Assembly (NCBI GenBank): GCA_041690495.1
Contig: JAWLHE010000010.1
Location: forward strand, 1 to 64,000
Source of the DNA: DATAAP01 sp041690495
Lineage (GTDB): Bacteria > Pseudomonadota > Alphaproteobacteria > CACIAM-22H2
Reading direction: 5' to 3'
Length of the DNA: 64,000 bases
Made by a program: the position numbers and the translations under genes. The notes below the pieces were generated by a model that ran no database searches, was not told where the DNA came from, and saw only the letters and a list, made by a program, of their open reading frames with translations. Shown one piece after another: positions 1 through 9,427 of this stretch. Every line of letters begins with the position of its first letter. Position 1 is the stretch's first letter.

Positions 1-468
1 ATCGGCGGCCCCGACGGCGATTGCGGCCTGACCGGGCGCAAGATCATCGTCGACACCTATGGCGGCGCCGCCCCGCATGGCGGCGGCGCCTTCTCGGGCA
101 AGGATCCGACCAAGGTCGACCGCTCGGCAGCTTATGCCGCGCGCTATCTCGCCAAGAACGTGGTCGCCGCCGGCCTCGCCGACCGCTGCACCATCCAGCT
201 CGCCTACGCGATCGGCGTGTCGCATCCGCTGTCGGTCTATGTCGATACCCAGGGCACCGGCAAGGTGGACGAGACCCGGCTCGCCAAGGTTCTGCCCCAG
301 CTGGTGAATCTTTCTCCGCGCGGCATTCGCGAGCATCTCGGACTCAACAAGCCGATTTACGCGCGCACCTCCGCCTACGGCCATTTCGGCCGCAAGCCGG
401 AAAAGGATGGCGGCTTCTCGTGGGAACGCACCGACCTGGTCAAGGAGCTCAAGTCCGAGTTCGGTTGA
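1..468 (+). CDS. metK: S-adenosylmethionine synthetase, C-terminal part
   Basis: Partial gene entering from the left edge; the last 155 residues are present. MetK makes S-adenosylmethionine from methionine and ATP in the cytoplasm. The sequence shows the family signature GRKIIVDTYGG near the start, then the glycine-rich loop GGGAFSGKDPTKVDRSAAY that lines the ATP/phosphate site, then the closing domain with VSHPLSVYVDTQGTGK and YGHFGRKP. The frame runs uninterrupted to TGA at 466-468. It lies 146 nt upstream of trmB on the same strand, as in several alphaproteobacteria. The SAM it makes is the methyl donor for TrmB and UbiE in this window. The start is outside the window. Confidence 0.96.
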   Translation: MGGPDGDCGLTGRKIIVDTYGGAAPHGGGAFSGKDPTKVDRSAAYAARYLAKNVVAAGLADRCTIQLAYAIGVSHPLSVYVDTQGTGKVDETRLAKVLPQLVNLSPRGIREHLGLNKPIYARTSAYGHFGRKPEKDGGFSWERTDLVKELKSEFG

Positions 469-494
469 GCGCCTGACGGACTGTTTACTGCAGC

Positions 495-600
495 GCAGGG
501 GCAGGACTCGTCCCGAGTCCGCCAACCCTTCATCCTCGCCTCTCGACGGGCTCAGGATGAGCATGAAGGTTGGCGAGTCGAAGGATAAACCCGCCCCTGC
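495..600. repeat. Nested inverted repeats between metK and trmB (REP-like unit inside a hairpin)
   Basis: An outer stem GCAGGGGC (495-502) pairs with GCCCCTGC (593-600). Inside are a perfect 7-bp hairpin GGACTCG-TCC-CGAGTCC (504-520) and a larger imperfect inverted repeat in which GCCAACCCTTCATCCTC (521-537) faces GGATGAGCATGAAGGTTGGC (555-574). The inner part contains GACGGGCTCAGGATGAG, which resembles palindromic dispersed repeats common in alphaproteobacteria (recognised from memory, not searched). The outer stem has the same GGGGC / GCCCC flavour as the terminator downstream of infB. A plausible reading is a metK terminator whose loop took in a repeat unit. Confidence 0.5.
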
Positions 601-614
601 ATATTTCTGGCGCC

Positions 615-1316
615 ATGTCCGACACTTTTGATCCGCCGTCCGACCGGCCGATCCACACCTATGGCCGCCGGCGCGGGCGCCGGCTGCGGAGCGCGCAGCA
701 GGCGCTCCTCGACGGGGTGCTGCCTGCGCTTGCGATCCCGCCAGGCGCGGAGCGGCTCGATCCGGCGGCACTGTTCCGCCCAGGCATCGCCGACGTCTGG
801 CTCGAGATCGGCTTCGGCGGCGGCGAGCATCTTGCCGCGCAGGCGGCGGCACATCCGGACACCGGCTTCATCGGCTGCGAGCCTTTCGTCAACGGCGTGG
901 TCTCGCTGCTGGCGCAGGCAAAGGCGCTCGGCCTCGGCAACGTGCGCGTCTGGCCGCATGACGCGCGCGATCTCATCGCCCGCCTGCCCGACCGCTCGAT
1001 CGCCCGCGCCTTCGTTCTGTTTCCCGATCCGTGGCCGAAGGCGCGCCATCGCAAGCGGCGCCTGATCGCGCCGCCGTTTCTCGATGCCATCGCGCGCGTG
1101 CTGCAGCCCGGCGCGGTCCTGCGGCTCGCGACCGACGACCCCGACTATCTCGCCTGGATGCTCGAGCGGCTGACCGCGCATCCGGATTTTTCGTGGTGTG
1201 CGCGGCGGCCGCAGGATTGGCGCGTGCGCCCGTCCGACTGGCCCGGAACGCGCTACGAGCGCAAGGCGATCGCCGCGGGCCGCAAGCCGGCCTATCTGCA
1301 ATTTGTCCGCATTTAG
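615..1316 (+). CDS. trmB: tRNA (guanine-N7)-methyltransferase
   Basis: Encodes 233 residues. TrmB uses SAM to form m7G46 in the variable loop of tRNAs. The SAM-binding loop reads WLEIGFGGGEH (about residues 60-72), and the family-specific block FPDPWPKARHRKRR lies near residue 135. The C-terminal TRYERKA motif is also present. I chose the ATG at 615 (MSDTFDPPS) because the frame upstream of it is composed of the intergenic repeat; a TTG at 570 is also in frame. Length is usual for the family. It sits downstream of metK and 176 nt before rimP, and probably ends its own transcript since rimP has a separate promoter. Confidence 0.95.
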   Translation: MSDTFDPPSDRPIHTYGRRRGRRLRSAQQALLDGVLPALAIPPGAERLDPAALFRPGIADVWLEIGFGGGEHLAAQAAAHPDTGFIGCEPFVNGVVSLLAQAKALGLGNVRVWPHDARDLIARLPDRSIARAFVLFPDPWPKARHRKRRLIAPPFLDAIARVLQPGAVLRLATDDPDYLAWMLERLTAHPDFSWCARRPQDWRVRPSDWPGTRYERKAIAAGRKPAYLQFVRI

Positions 1317-1361
1317 CGGGATGGCCGCCCGATCGGCGATCCGCGGGGATTGTCGAAGGCC

Positions 1362-1389
1362 TTGCAAGGACGGCGAAAAAGACTATATT
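1362..1389 (+). promoter_or_regulatory. Candidate sigma-70-type promoter for the rimP-nusA-infB operon
   Basis: TTGCAA (1362-1367) and TATATT (1384-1389) are separated by 16 nt in an otherwise GC-rich gap, which predicts transcription starting near 1396. The hairpin with flanking A and T runs lies about 35 nt further on, so the first transcribed segment would be a short structured leader before rimP. Assigned by eye only. Confidence 0.4.
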
Positions 1390-1430
1390 TCCGGCCAAAT
1401 AAGGCATCGGGCCGTAAGGCTTGGATGGAC

Positions 1431-1461
1431 AAAAAAGGTGGGCCCAGCGGCCCACTTTTTT
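1431..1461. terminator. Bidirectional intrinsic-terminator-like hairpin in the rimP leader
   Basis: A six-A run, then GTGGGCC (1438-1444), loop CAGC, GGCCCAC (1449-1455), then six T (1456-1461). It has all parts of an intrinsic terminator in both directions. It lies downstream of the candidate promoter at 1362-1389 and upstream of the rimP start at 1493. It may be an attenuator for the rimP-nusA-infB operon, the end of a short leader RNA, or a terminator for trmB. Bacterial nusA operons are known to be autoregulated through their leaders, which makes attenuation attractive but unproven here. Confidence 0.6.
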
Positions 1462-1492
1462 GTTGGTGGACAGCGGCTTTGGCCAATGCCGC

Positions 1493-2002
1493 ATGAATCG
1501 GGACCGCATGGAGCGTCAGGACTCACTGGAAGCACTGATCGAGCCCACCCTCACGGGCATGGGCTATGAGATGGTCCGGGTCGTCGTTTCCGGGCGCGAC
1601 CGGCCGACCTTGCAGGTCATGGCCGAGCGCAAGGACGGCGTCGCGATGACCATCGACGACTGCGAGACGATCAGCCGGGCGCTATCGGCCAAGCTCGATG
1701 TCGAGGACCCGATCGCGTCCGCCTACACCCTGGAGGTCAGCTCTCCGGGAATCGACCGGCCGCTGGTGCGCCCGCGGGACTACCAGCGCTTCGCCGGCCA
1801 TGTTGCCCGGGTCGAGACGCGCGCCCCGCGTGACGGCCGCCGCCGTTTCACCGGGCGGATCGTAGGCGCCGACGACGGCCGGGTCCGCATCGCGGTCGAG
1901 GAGGGCGAGATCGAGATCCCGTTCGACGAGATCGCACGGGCGAAGCTTCTGCTGACCGATGAGTTGATCGCCGCCACGGCGAGTTCGCCGCCGCGCCACT
2001 GA
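1493..2002 (+). CDS. rimP: Ribosome maturation factor RimP
   Basis: Encodes 169 residues from ATG 1493; ATG 1508 (MERQDSLEAL) is an equally credible start. RimP assists 30S subunit maturation. The N-terminal domain shows the family pattern IEPTLTGMGYEMVRVVV, then DDCETISRALSAKLD and the signature LEVSSPGIDRPL. The C-terminal SH3-like barrel follows (RFTGRIVGADDGRVRI). The longer in-frame extension to 1421 would translate through the terminator hairpin and is rejected. It lies 48 nt upstream of nusA, the conserved first gene of this operon. Confidence 0.93.
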   Translation: MNRDRMERQDSLEALIEPTLTGMGYEMVRVVVSGRDRPTLQVMAERKDGVAMTIDDCETISRALSAKLDVEDPIASAYTLEVSSPGIDRPLVRPRDYQRFAGHVARVETRAPRDGRRRFTGRIVGADDGRVRIAVEEGEIEIPFDEIARAKLLLTDELIAATASSPPRH

Positions 2003-2050
2003 GCCCCGCAAGGGAAGGGCACGCCGGCCTGGAGTGAAAGAGAAGAGACC

Positions 2051-3594
<1,544 letters not shown>

Positions 3595-3598
<4 letters not shown>

Positions 3599-4260
3599 TC
3601 GCCGCCGCTCCCCGGATCGAAACCGCCGCCGACGAGCATTCGGGCGCCGCGCCCGAGCGCCGCTGTATCGTCACCGGCGAGGTGCGTCCGAAGGAGGCCA
3701 TGATCCGTTTCGTCGCGCGGCCGGCGGAGACGGGCGCTGCGGTCGAGCTGGTGCCTGATCTTCAGGCGCAGCTGCCGGGTCGCGGTTTGTGGATCACGGC
3801 CGAGCGCGATATAGTAGCGCGCGCGGTCGCGAAAAATCTGTTTAGCCGGGCGGCACGCGGTGCGGTCACCGTGGCGCCGGACCTTGCGGACCGGCTTGAA
3901 GCGCTGCTGGCGCGGCGCTGCATCGATTACCTCGGGCTCGCGCGGCGGGCGGGCCAGGCAGTGGCCGGGTTCGAGCAGGTCCGGTCATGGGTGGAGCGCG
4001 GCCGGGCGGCCGTGCTGGTCGAGGCGCGGGACGGCTCGCCCGAAGGGCGGCGCAAGGTGCATGCGGGCGCCGGCGACGTGCCGGTGGTCGCGGTTTTGTC
4101 GGGGCAGGAGCTGGGTGCTGCCTTCGGCCGCGAATGGTACGGCCATGTCGCCTTGGCGCCGGGCCGGATCGCGGAGGGATTTTGCCGTGAGGCGGCCCGG
4201 CTTGCCGGGTTTCGCCGCGCGGCGGGTGCAGAAATTCGAAATCGTTTGACGGATAGGTAA
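3595..4260 (+). CDS. ylxR: YlxR-family RNA-binding protein with L7Ae-like domain
   Basis: Encodes 221 residues from a GTG that overlaps the nusA stop. The N-terminal YlxR (DUF448) part has the signature RRCIVTGEVRPKEAMIRFV and RGLWIT; the C-terminal half (YLGLARRAGQAVAGFEQV onward) resembles the L7Ae/L30e RNA-binding fold. In alphaproteobacteria the two are commonly fused, and the fusion lies between nusA and infB. YlxR proteins are RNA-binding or nucleoid-associated; the precise role of the fused form is not established. The stop overlaps the infB start as TAATG (4258-4262). Confidence 0.85.
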
Positions 4261-6833
4261 TGACCGACACGAAGGAACAGGACGCGAAGAAACGCCTCGG
4301 GCTCGCCAAGCCGGGCCGGCTCGAGCTGCGTTCGCACGAGACAGGCCAGGTCAGGCAGAGCTTCCCTCACGGGCGCACCAAGACGGTTCAGGTCGAGGTG
4401 AAGAAGAAGCGCGTCTTTGGCGCCACGCCAAGCCAGCCGGAGGTCAAGGGCAGGGAACCCGCGCCGGAGCGCGCGGGCTCGGCGCCGGCGCCTCAGGCCC
4501 CGGTCAGCAAGCGGCCGCAGGTCCTGCGCGCCCTGACCGAGGAGGAGCGCGCCGCGCGGACCAAGGCGCTGACGCAAGCGCGCCGCGCCGATACCGAAGC
4601 GCGCCGCCGCGACGAATCCGAAGCGGCGCGCCGCGCCGAAGAGGAGCGCCGGCAGGCCGAGGAAGCGCAGCGCCGCCGCGAAGAGGAAGAGCGTCGTAGC
4701 CTTGAGGAGATCGCGCGGCAGAAGGCCGAGGAAGAAAGCCGCCGCAAGGCCGAGGAAGAGGCGCGGCGGGTCGCGGCCGAGGAAGAGGCGAAGCGGCGCA
4801 AGGCGGCAGACGAATCCGGCCGCACCGCGGCCGCGAAGCTCGGGCCCGCGGCCGAGGAGCCGGAGGAGGCGCGCGCGCGCCGGCCCGGCGCGATTCCGCC
4901 GAAGCGGCCCGTGGTGGCGCCGCGCCGCGACGAGCCGCGCCGCCGCCAGGGCAAGATCACCCTGACCCAGGCGCTCAGCGGCGACGAGCAGATCCGCGTG
5001 CGCTCGATCGCGGCGCTGCGCCGCCGCGCCGAGAAAGAGCGCCGCGGCACGATGCAGCAGGGCCCCGCGGCCAAGATCGTGCGCGACGTCGTCGTGCCCG
5101 AGGCGATCACCGTGCAGGAGCTCGCCAACCGCATGGCGGAGCGCAGCGTCGACGTCATCAAGGCGCTGATGAAGATGGGCGTCATGGCGACGATCAACCA
5201 GACGATCGATGCCGATACGGCGGAGCTGCTCGTGACCGAGTTCGGCCACAAGATCAAGCGCGTCGCCGAGTCCGACGTCGAGATCGGTCTGGGCGGCGGC
5301 GAGGACGTGGAGGAGAACCTCCAGCCGCGGGCGCCCGTCGTGACCGTGATGGGCCATGTCGATCACGGCAAGACGTCGCTGCTCGACGCGCTACGCGAGA
5401 CCGACGTCGCCAAGCACGAGGCCGGCGGCATCACCCAGCATATCGGCGCCTATCAGGTGCAGCTCAAATCGGGCCGCCAGATCACCTTCCTCGACACGCC
5501 GGGCCACGAGGCCTTCACGTCGATGCGCGCCCGCGGCGCGTCGGTGACGGACATCGTCGTGCTGGTGGTGGCGGCGGATGACGGCATCCAGCCGCAGACG
5601 ATCGAGGCGATCAGCCACGCCAAGGCGGCGAAGGTGCCGATCGTCGTGGCGATCAACAAGATCGACAAGCCGGGCGTCGACCCGGAACGCGTCAAGCGCG
5701 ACCTGCTGCAGCACGACATCGCCCTCGAAGGATACGGCGGCGACGTGCTGGGCATCGAGGTCTCGGCGCTCAAGCGCATCAATCTCGACAAGCTCGAGGA
5801 GGCGATCCTCCTCCAGGCCGAGCTTCTCGATCTCAAGGCGGATCCGACGCGCGCGGCCCAGGGCGTCGTCGTCGAGGCCAAGCTCGAACGCGGCCGGGGT
5901 CCGGTCGCGACCGTGCTGGTGCAGCGCGGCACGCTGCATCGCGGCGACATCTTCGTCGCCGGCGCGGAATGGGGCAAGGTGCGCGCCCTGATCGACGACA
6001 AGGGTCGCGACGTGGAGACGGCCGGGCCGTCGAGCCCGGTCGAGGTGCTCGGTCTCAACGGCACGCCGTCGGCGGGCGACGAGTTCACGGTGGTCGAGAA
6101 CGAGGCACGCGCGCGCGAGGTCACGGCGTTCCGCCAGCGCCGCAGCCGCGATGCGCGAGCCGCCGCAGGCGCGCGCGGCACGCTCGAGCAGATGTTCTCG
6201 AAGATCAGCGAGGGCACGGCCAAGGAGCTCAGCGTCGTCGTCAAGACCGACGTGCAGGGCTCGCTCGAGGCGATCACGGGCTCGCTGGCCAAGATCTCGA
6301 CCGACGAGGTCGCGGTTCGCATCCTGCACGGGGCCGTCGGCGCCATTACCGAGGGCGACATCGCCCTCGCCAAGGCGTCGAACGGCATCGTCGTCGGCTT
6401 CAACGTCCGCGCCTCGCCGCAGGCGCGCGACCTGGCGCGGCGCGACGGCGTGGAGATCCGCTACTACTCGATCATCTACAACATCATCGACGACGTGAAG
6501 GCGGCTCTCTCGGGCATGCTTGCGCCGACATTGCGCGAGAAGTTCCTCGGCAATGCCGAAATCCGCGAGGTGTTCGACATTACCAAGGTCGGCAAGGTCG
6601 CGGGCTGCCGCGTCACCGAAGGCATGGTCAAGCGCGGCGCCAAGGTGCGCCTGCTGCGCGACAACGTCGTCATCCACGAGGGCACGCTCAAGACGCTGCG
6701 GCGCTTCAAGGAGGAGGTGCGCGAGGTCCAGGAAGGTTACGAATGCGGCATGGCGTTCGAGAACTACCAGGACATCCGCGTCGGCGACGTCATCGAAGCC
6801 TTCGAGGTGGAGTCGGTGGCAAGAGCGCTGTGA
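4260..6833 (+). CDS. infB: Translation initiation factor IF-2
   Basis: Encodes 857 residues. IF-2 is the GTPase that brings initiator tRNA to the 30S subunit and promotes subunit joining. The first 240 residues are a charged Arg/Glu/Ala-rich linker, predicted helical. IF2_N-type sequence follows (VQELANRMAERSVDVIKALMKMG, about 285). The G domain has GHVDHGKT (about 364), DTPGHEAF and NKIDKPG, followed by domains II, III and IV that bind fMet-tRNA. It is the last gene of the rimP operon, overlaps ylxR by one base, and is followed by a strong terminator. Confidence 0.98.
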   Translation: MTDTKEQDAKKRLGLAKPGRLELRSHETGQVRQSFPHGRTKTVQVEVKKKRVFGATPSQPEVKGREPAPERAGSAPAPQAPVSKRPQVLRALTEEERAARTKALTQARRADTEARRRDESEAARRAEEERRQAEEAQRRREEEERRSLEEIARQKAEEESRRKAEEEARRVAAEEEAKRRKAADESGRTAAAKLGPAAEEPEEARARRPGAIPPKRPVVAPRRDEPRRRQGKITLTQALSGDEQIRVRSIAALRRRAEKERRGTMQQGPAAKIVRDVVVPEAITVQELANRMAERSVDVIKALMKMGVMATINQTIDADTAELLVTEFGHKIKRVAESDVEIGLGGGEDVEENLQPRAPVVTVMGHVDHGKTSLLDALRETDVAKHEAGGITQHIGAYQVQLKSGRQITFLDTPGHEAFTSMRARGASVTDIVVLVVAADDGIQPQTIEAISHAKAAKVPIVVAINKIDKPGVDPERVKRDLLQHDIALEGYGGDVLGIEVSALKRINLDKLEEAILLQAELLDLKADPTRAAQGVVVEAKLERGRGPVATVLVQRGTLHRGDIFVAGAEWGKVRALIDDKGRDVETAGPSSPVEVLGLNGTPSAGDEFTVVENEARAREVTAFRQRRSRDARAAAGARGTLEQMFSKISEGTAKELSVVVKTDVQGSLEAITGSLAKISTDEVAVRILHGAVGAITEGDIALAKASNGIVVGFNVRASPQARDLARRDGVEIRYYSIIYNIIDDVKAALSGMLAPTLREKFLGNAEIREVFDITKVGKVAGCRVTEGMVKRGAKVRLLRDNVVIHEGTLKTLRRFKEEVREVQEGYECGMAFENYQDIRVGDVIEAFEVESVARAL

Positions 6834-6862
6834 TCGCCTGATATCCGGGCGACGGGGTCGAG

Positions 6863-6896
6863 CAGGGGCGGGTTTATTCCCGCCCCTGTTTCTTTT
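6863..6896 (+). terminator. Intrinsic terminator downstream of infB
   Basis: Perfect 10-bp stem CAGGGGCGGG (6863-6872) / CCCGCCCCTG (6879-6888) with loop TTTATT, followed by TTTCTTTT. It is 30 nt after the infB stop and ends the rimP operon. It also faces the end of the convergent DUF2231 gene. Confidence 0.85.
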
Positions 6897-6937
6897 CGAA
6901 ACTGCGGCGGGCGTTCCTGTTCGAGCACGCGCTCGCG

Positions 6938-7477
6938 CTAGCGTCGAGGATGCAGGGCGTAGTCATCCCCGGCATGCTCATGCCCCTTTTCGGCCGTAGC
7001 GCCTATTACAGCGACGCGGTGACGGTACGAGAGCTCCCCGCCGAGCCAGCCGGTGACGCCGAGGATCGCGGCAACAATTGCGGACAGGATGATGCCGAGC
7101 GGCAGCACGGCCGCGACCGGATCGTCGAGCCTGTGCAGCACGCTCCAGAGCGTCAGCAGCAACGCCGTCGCATTGCCGAGGAAATGCACCCACGCCGACG
7201 GCATCGAACGCACGGGCGGGATGGCAAGGAAATCGATAAGCCCGAAGACGGCGGCAAGCAGCCCCGTGACAAGGCCGGCGCCGGCCAGCCATAGCGATGC
7301 CCGCGCCCAGAACGGGTCGGATGTCCACCAGAAGCCGGCGTCGCTGGCCAGCGCCCCGAGCAGGAAGGCGATCGGGAACGCGATGAGCATCGGATGGATG
7401 GGATGGCCGTTGATCGAAGCGCGGCTGGTGAGGGACGTGGGAGCGTGGGGCATGTCGGCCTCGCTGATGTTCCCCAT
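6938..7477 (-). CDS. DUF2231 membrane protein
   Basis: Encodes 179 residues from ATG 7477 (MGNISEADMPHAP); the inner ATG at 7453 is an alternative. The DUF2231 signature NGHPIHPMLIAFPIAFL is clear, and about four hydrophobic segments follow (LIAFPIAFLLGALASDAGF, SLWLAGAGLVTGLLAAVFGL, ALLLTLWSVL, PLGIILSAIVAAILGVTGWL), as in that family of small inner-membrane proteins of unknown function. The His-rich C-terminus (EKGHEHAGDDYALHPRR) is typical. It converges with infB. Immediately upstream lies a truncated DUF72 gene, so its own promoter region may have been rearranged. Confidence 0.75.
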   Translation of the reverse strand: MGNISEADMPHAPTSLTSRASINGHPIHPMLIAFPIAFLLGALASDAGFWWTSDPFWARASLWLAGAGLVTGLLAAVFGLIDFLAIPPVRSMPSAWVHFLGNATALLLTLWSVLHRLDDPVAAVLPLGIILSAIVAAILGVTGWLGGELSYRHRVAVIGATAEKGHEHAGDDYALHPRR

Positions 7478-7518
7478 GCCAGATAGAGGTCGCACCGGAT
7501 CGAAAGGTTCCGATCCAG

Positions 7519-7722
7519 GTCGGGCATGGCGTCGCGCCACGCGGCCAGTGTCGTGTCGCTCGGCATGCGGCAGAAGCTGCCGTTGATCTCGGCCGACGCG
7601 AAGTGCCGCAGGTAGAACGGCAGATACGACCGCGACGGCGTACCGGGCGGATAGAACGGCCCGACCCAGTGCTTGTAGTGCCGCCCCGAGGTGCCGATGT
7701 GGATGGCGCCCGGCTCCGTCAC
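7519..7722 (-). pseudogene. Remnant of a DUF72 (YecE-like) gene, N-terminal part only
   Basis: Reading leftward from a GTG at 7722 gives about 68 residues that match the start of DUF72 proteins: AIHIGTSGRHYKHWVGPFYP, then SAEINGSFCRMPSDTTLAAW and RDAMPD. Complete family members are about 230-280 residues; here the similarity stops and the frame continues into unrelated residues that overlap the start of the DUF2231 gene. This looks like a deletion that removed the last two thirds. DUF72 proteins have a TIM-barrel-like fold and no settled function. Confidence 0.6.
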
Positions 7723-7790
7723 GCTTCCCGAACGCGACGCTTCGCCGGCCGGTTCCGGGGCGGCGATTCTCCGTTCCGACCCGGACCCGG

Positions 7791-7952
7791 CTGTGCTTGA
7801 ATCCGCGCGGACCAGCACGCCCGCGCGGCCCTTCCGGGCCGGCGGGCGTTTGCCTTGCCGGGGCCGAAGGGTGGAAACGCAAACTGCAGACTTCGATGAA
7901 GCAATGAAGCGCTCTTCGATTTCTCTCTCGAAATCAATGGCTTGGCTGCTTC
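7791..7952 (+). repeat. Dispersed structured element, copy A (copy B at 30305-30545)
   Basis: Shares with copy B, in the same order: TTGAATCC..CGGAC near the start, a GC-rich hairpin ACGCCCGC..GCGGGCGTTTGC, then GCAAACTGCA and ATGAAGCA-TGAAGCGCTC, a small hairpin, and AATCAATGG ending in GCTGCTTC. In this copy GAAGCA (7898-7903) can pair with TGCTTC (7947-7952), enclosing an inner hairpin GATTTC (7918-7923) / GAAATC (7930-7935). Copy B keeps the outer stem and has GATTC/GAATC at the inner one. Strand and nature are unknown. The rest of the 7478-8034 gap holds the DUF72 remnant (7519-7722) and short sequence leading to rbfA. Confidence 0.5.
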
Positions 7953-8034
7953 GCCCCGCTTCGTCGACGCGGGCGCGCGCAGCGGCGCCGGCGCGCCGTC
8001 GCTTTCGCGCCGGCTTGGTGCGATAAACCCGCCC

Positions 8035-8463
8035 ATGAAACGCACACGACAGGATGGCGACCGGCCTCCCGCAGGACCGAGCCAGCGCCAGCTTCGCGTC
8101 GGCGAGGAGCTGCGCCATGCGCTGGTCGAGATCCTCGCGCGCGGGCATCTGCGCGATCCCGACCTGCAGGGCGTCTCGGTCACGGTCTCGGAGGTTCGCG
8201 CGAGTCCCGACCTCAAGCACGCGACCGCCTATGTCATGCCGCTCGGCGGCCAGAACATCGATCCGGTGGTGAAGGCGCTGAAGCGCGCCTCGGGCTACAT
8301 CCGCACCGAGATCGCGCGCGCCGTGCGCCTGCGCGTGGCGCCGGAGATCGACTTCGCCGCAGACCGCTCGTTCGATTATGCCAGCCGTATCGAATCGGCC
8401 CTGCGCCGGCCCGAGGTGCAGCGCGATCTCGCGCCGGACGACGATGACGCGCCGGAGCGCTGA
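8035..8463 (+). CDS. rbfA: 30S ribosome-binding factor RbfA
   Basis: Encodes 142 residues. RbfA binds the 30S subunit during late maturation near the 5-prime end of 16S rRNA. The KH-like fold is represented by RVGEELRHALVEIL, VSVTVSEVRASPDLKHATAY and ALKRASGYIRTEIARAVRLR, then FAADRSFDYASRIESAL. The ATG at 8035 (MKRTRQDGD) gives the usual N-terminus; an in-frame extension to 7942 reads through the dispersed repeat and is rejected. The last 20 nt overlap truB, so the two are coupled. Confidence 0.94.
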   Translation: MKRTRQDGDRPPAGPSQRQLRVGEELRHALVEILARGHLRDPDLQGVSVTVSEVRASPDLKHATAYVMPLGGQNIDPVVKALKRASGYIRTEIARAVRLRVAPEIDFAADRSFDYASRIESALRRPEVQRDLAPDDDDAPER

Positions 8464-9427
8464 TCGCGTCGACGGCTGGCTGGTTCTCGACAAACCGGTC
8501 GGAATCGGATCGACCCAGGCGCTGGGCCGCGCGCGCCGCGTCTTCAACGCGGGCAAGGCGGGCCATGCCGGCACGCTCGATCCGCTGGCGAGCGGCGTGC
8601 TCGTCATCGCATTCGGCGAGGCGACCAAGCTGATCGGCCAGGTCATGGATACCAACAAGGCCTATCGCTTTACGGTGAAATGGGGCGAGGCGCGCGATAC
8701 CGACGACGCGGAGGGTGCCGTCATCGCCACCTCCGCCATGCGGCCCGACCGCGTTGCGATCGAGGCGGCGCTCCCGGCCTTCCTCGGGGAGATCGAGCAG
8801 ACGCCGCCCGACTATTCGGCCATCAAGCTGCAGGGCCGTCCGGCCTACGCCCGCAAACGGGCGGGGGAAACCGTGACGATAAGCCCCCGCCGGGTGCGGA
8901 TCGACGACTTCCGGCTGGAGGCGATGCCGGACGCGGACCACGCAACATTTACGGTCCGCTGCGGCAAGGGCACCTATATCCGGAGCCTCGCCCGGGATCT
9001 CGCCCGGGCGCTCGGGACCTGCGGCCACGTCGTCATGCTGCGCCGGACGGCCGTGGGGCACTTGACGGAAGAGGCCGCAATTCCGCTGGAAAAGCTGGAG
9101 GCGCTCGGGCATAGTCCGGCCGCTTTGGCGTATCTGCGTGCGGTCGAGACCGTGCTGGACGACATCCCGGCACTGGCCGTGACCGCAGCCGACAGCCTCC
9201 GCCTCCGGCAGGGGCAGTCCGTCGCGATACCGCGCACAGCGGAGAATGCCGTCGACAGGGAAGCGGCGCAGCCTCTCACCGCAGGACAGGTGGTAGCGGC
9301 GACCGCGCTCGGTCGGCTGGTGGCGTTGACCCGGGTCGAAGGCGACCGGCTGCGCCCGCTGCGCGTGCTCAACCTCGAACCGGGCGCGAGCCCAGAAGGA
9401 GCAACACACGATGTCGATTACGGCTGA
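8444..9427 (+). CDS. truB: tRNA pseudouridine-55 synthase TruB
   Basis: Encodes 327 residues. TruB isomerises U55 in the T loop of tRNAs. Motifs: DGWLVLDKPVGIGSTQAL at the start, then GHAGTLDPLASGVL, whose Asp is the catalytic nucleophile in the family (about residue 48), and YSAIKLQGRPAYARKRAGE and GTYIRSLARDLA further on. The C-terminal extension (about 255-327) is PUA-like. Start chosen at ATG 8444, overlapping rbfA by 20 nt; the 3-prime end overlaps rpsO by 17 nt. This tight rbfA-truB-rpsO packing implies one transcript. Confidence 0.96.
   Translation: MTRRSADRVDGWLVLDKPVGIGSTQALGRARRVFNAGKAGHAGTLDPLASGVLVIAFGEATKLIGQVMDTNKAYRFTVKWGEARDTDDAEGAVIATSAMRPDRVAIEAALPAFLGEIEQTPPDYSAIKLQGRPAYARKRAGETVTISPRRVRIDDFRLEAMPDADHATFTVRCGKGTYIRSLARDLARALGTCGHVVMLRRTAVGHLTEEAAIPLEKLEALGHSPAALAYLRAVETVLDDIPALAVTAADSLRLRQGQSVAIPRTAENAVDREAAQPLTAGQVVAATALGRLVALTRVEGDRLRPLRVLNLEPGASPEGATHDVDYG

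Noticed and set aside
1421..1492. Extended N-terminus of RimP
   Set aside because: It would be translated through the A6/T6 hairpin; the later ATG codons give the normal family start.
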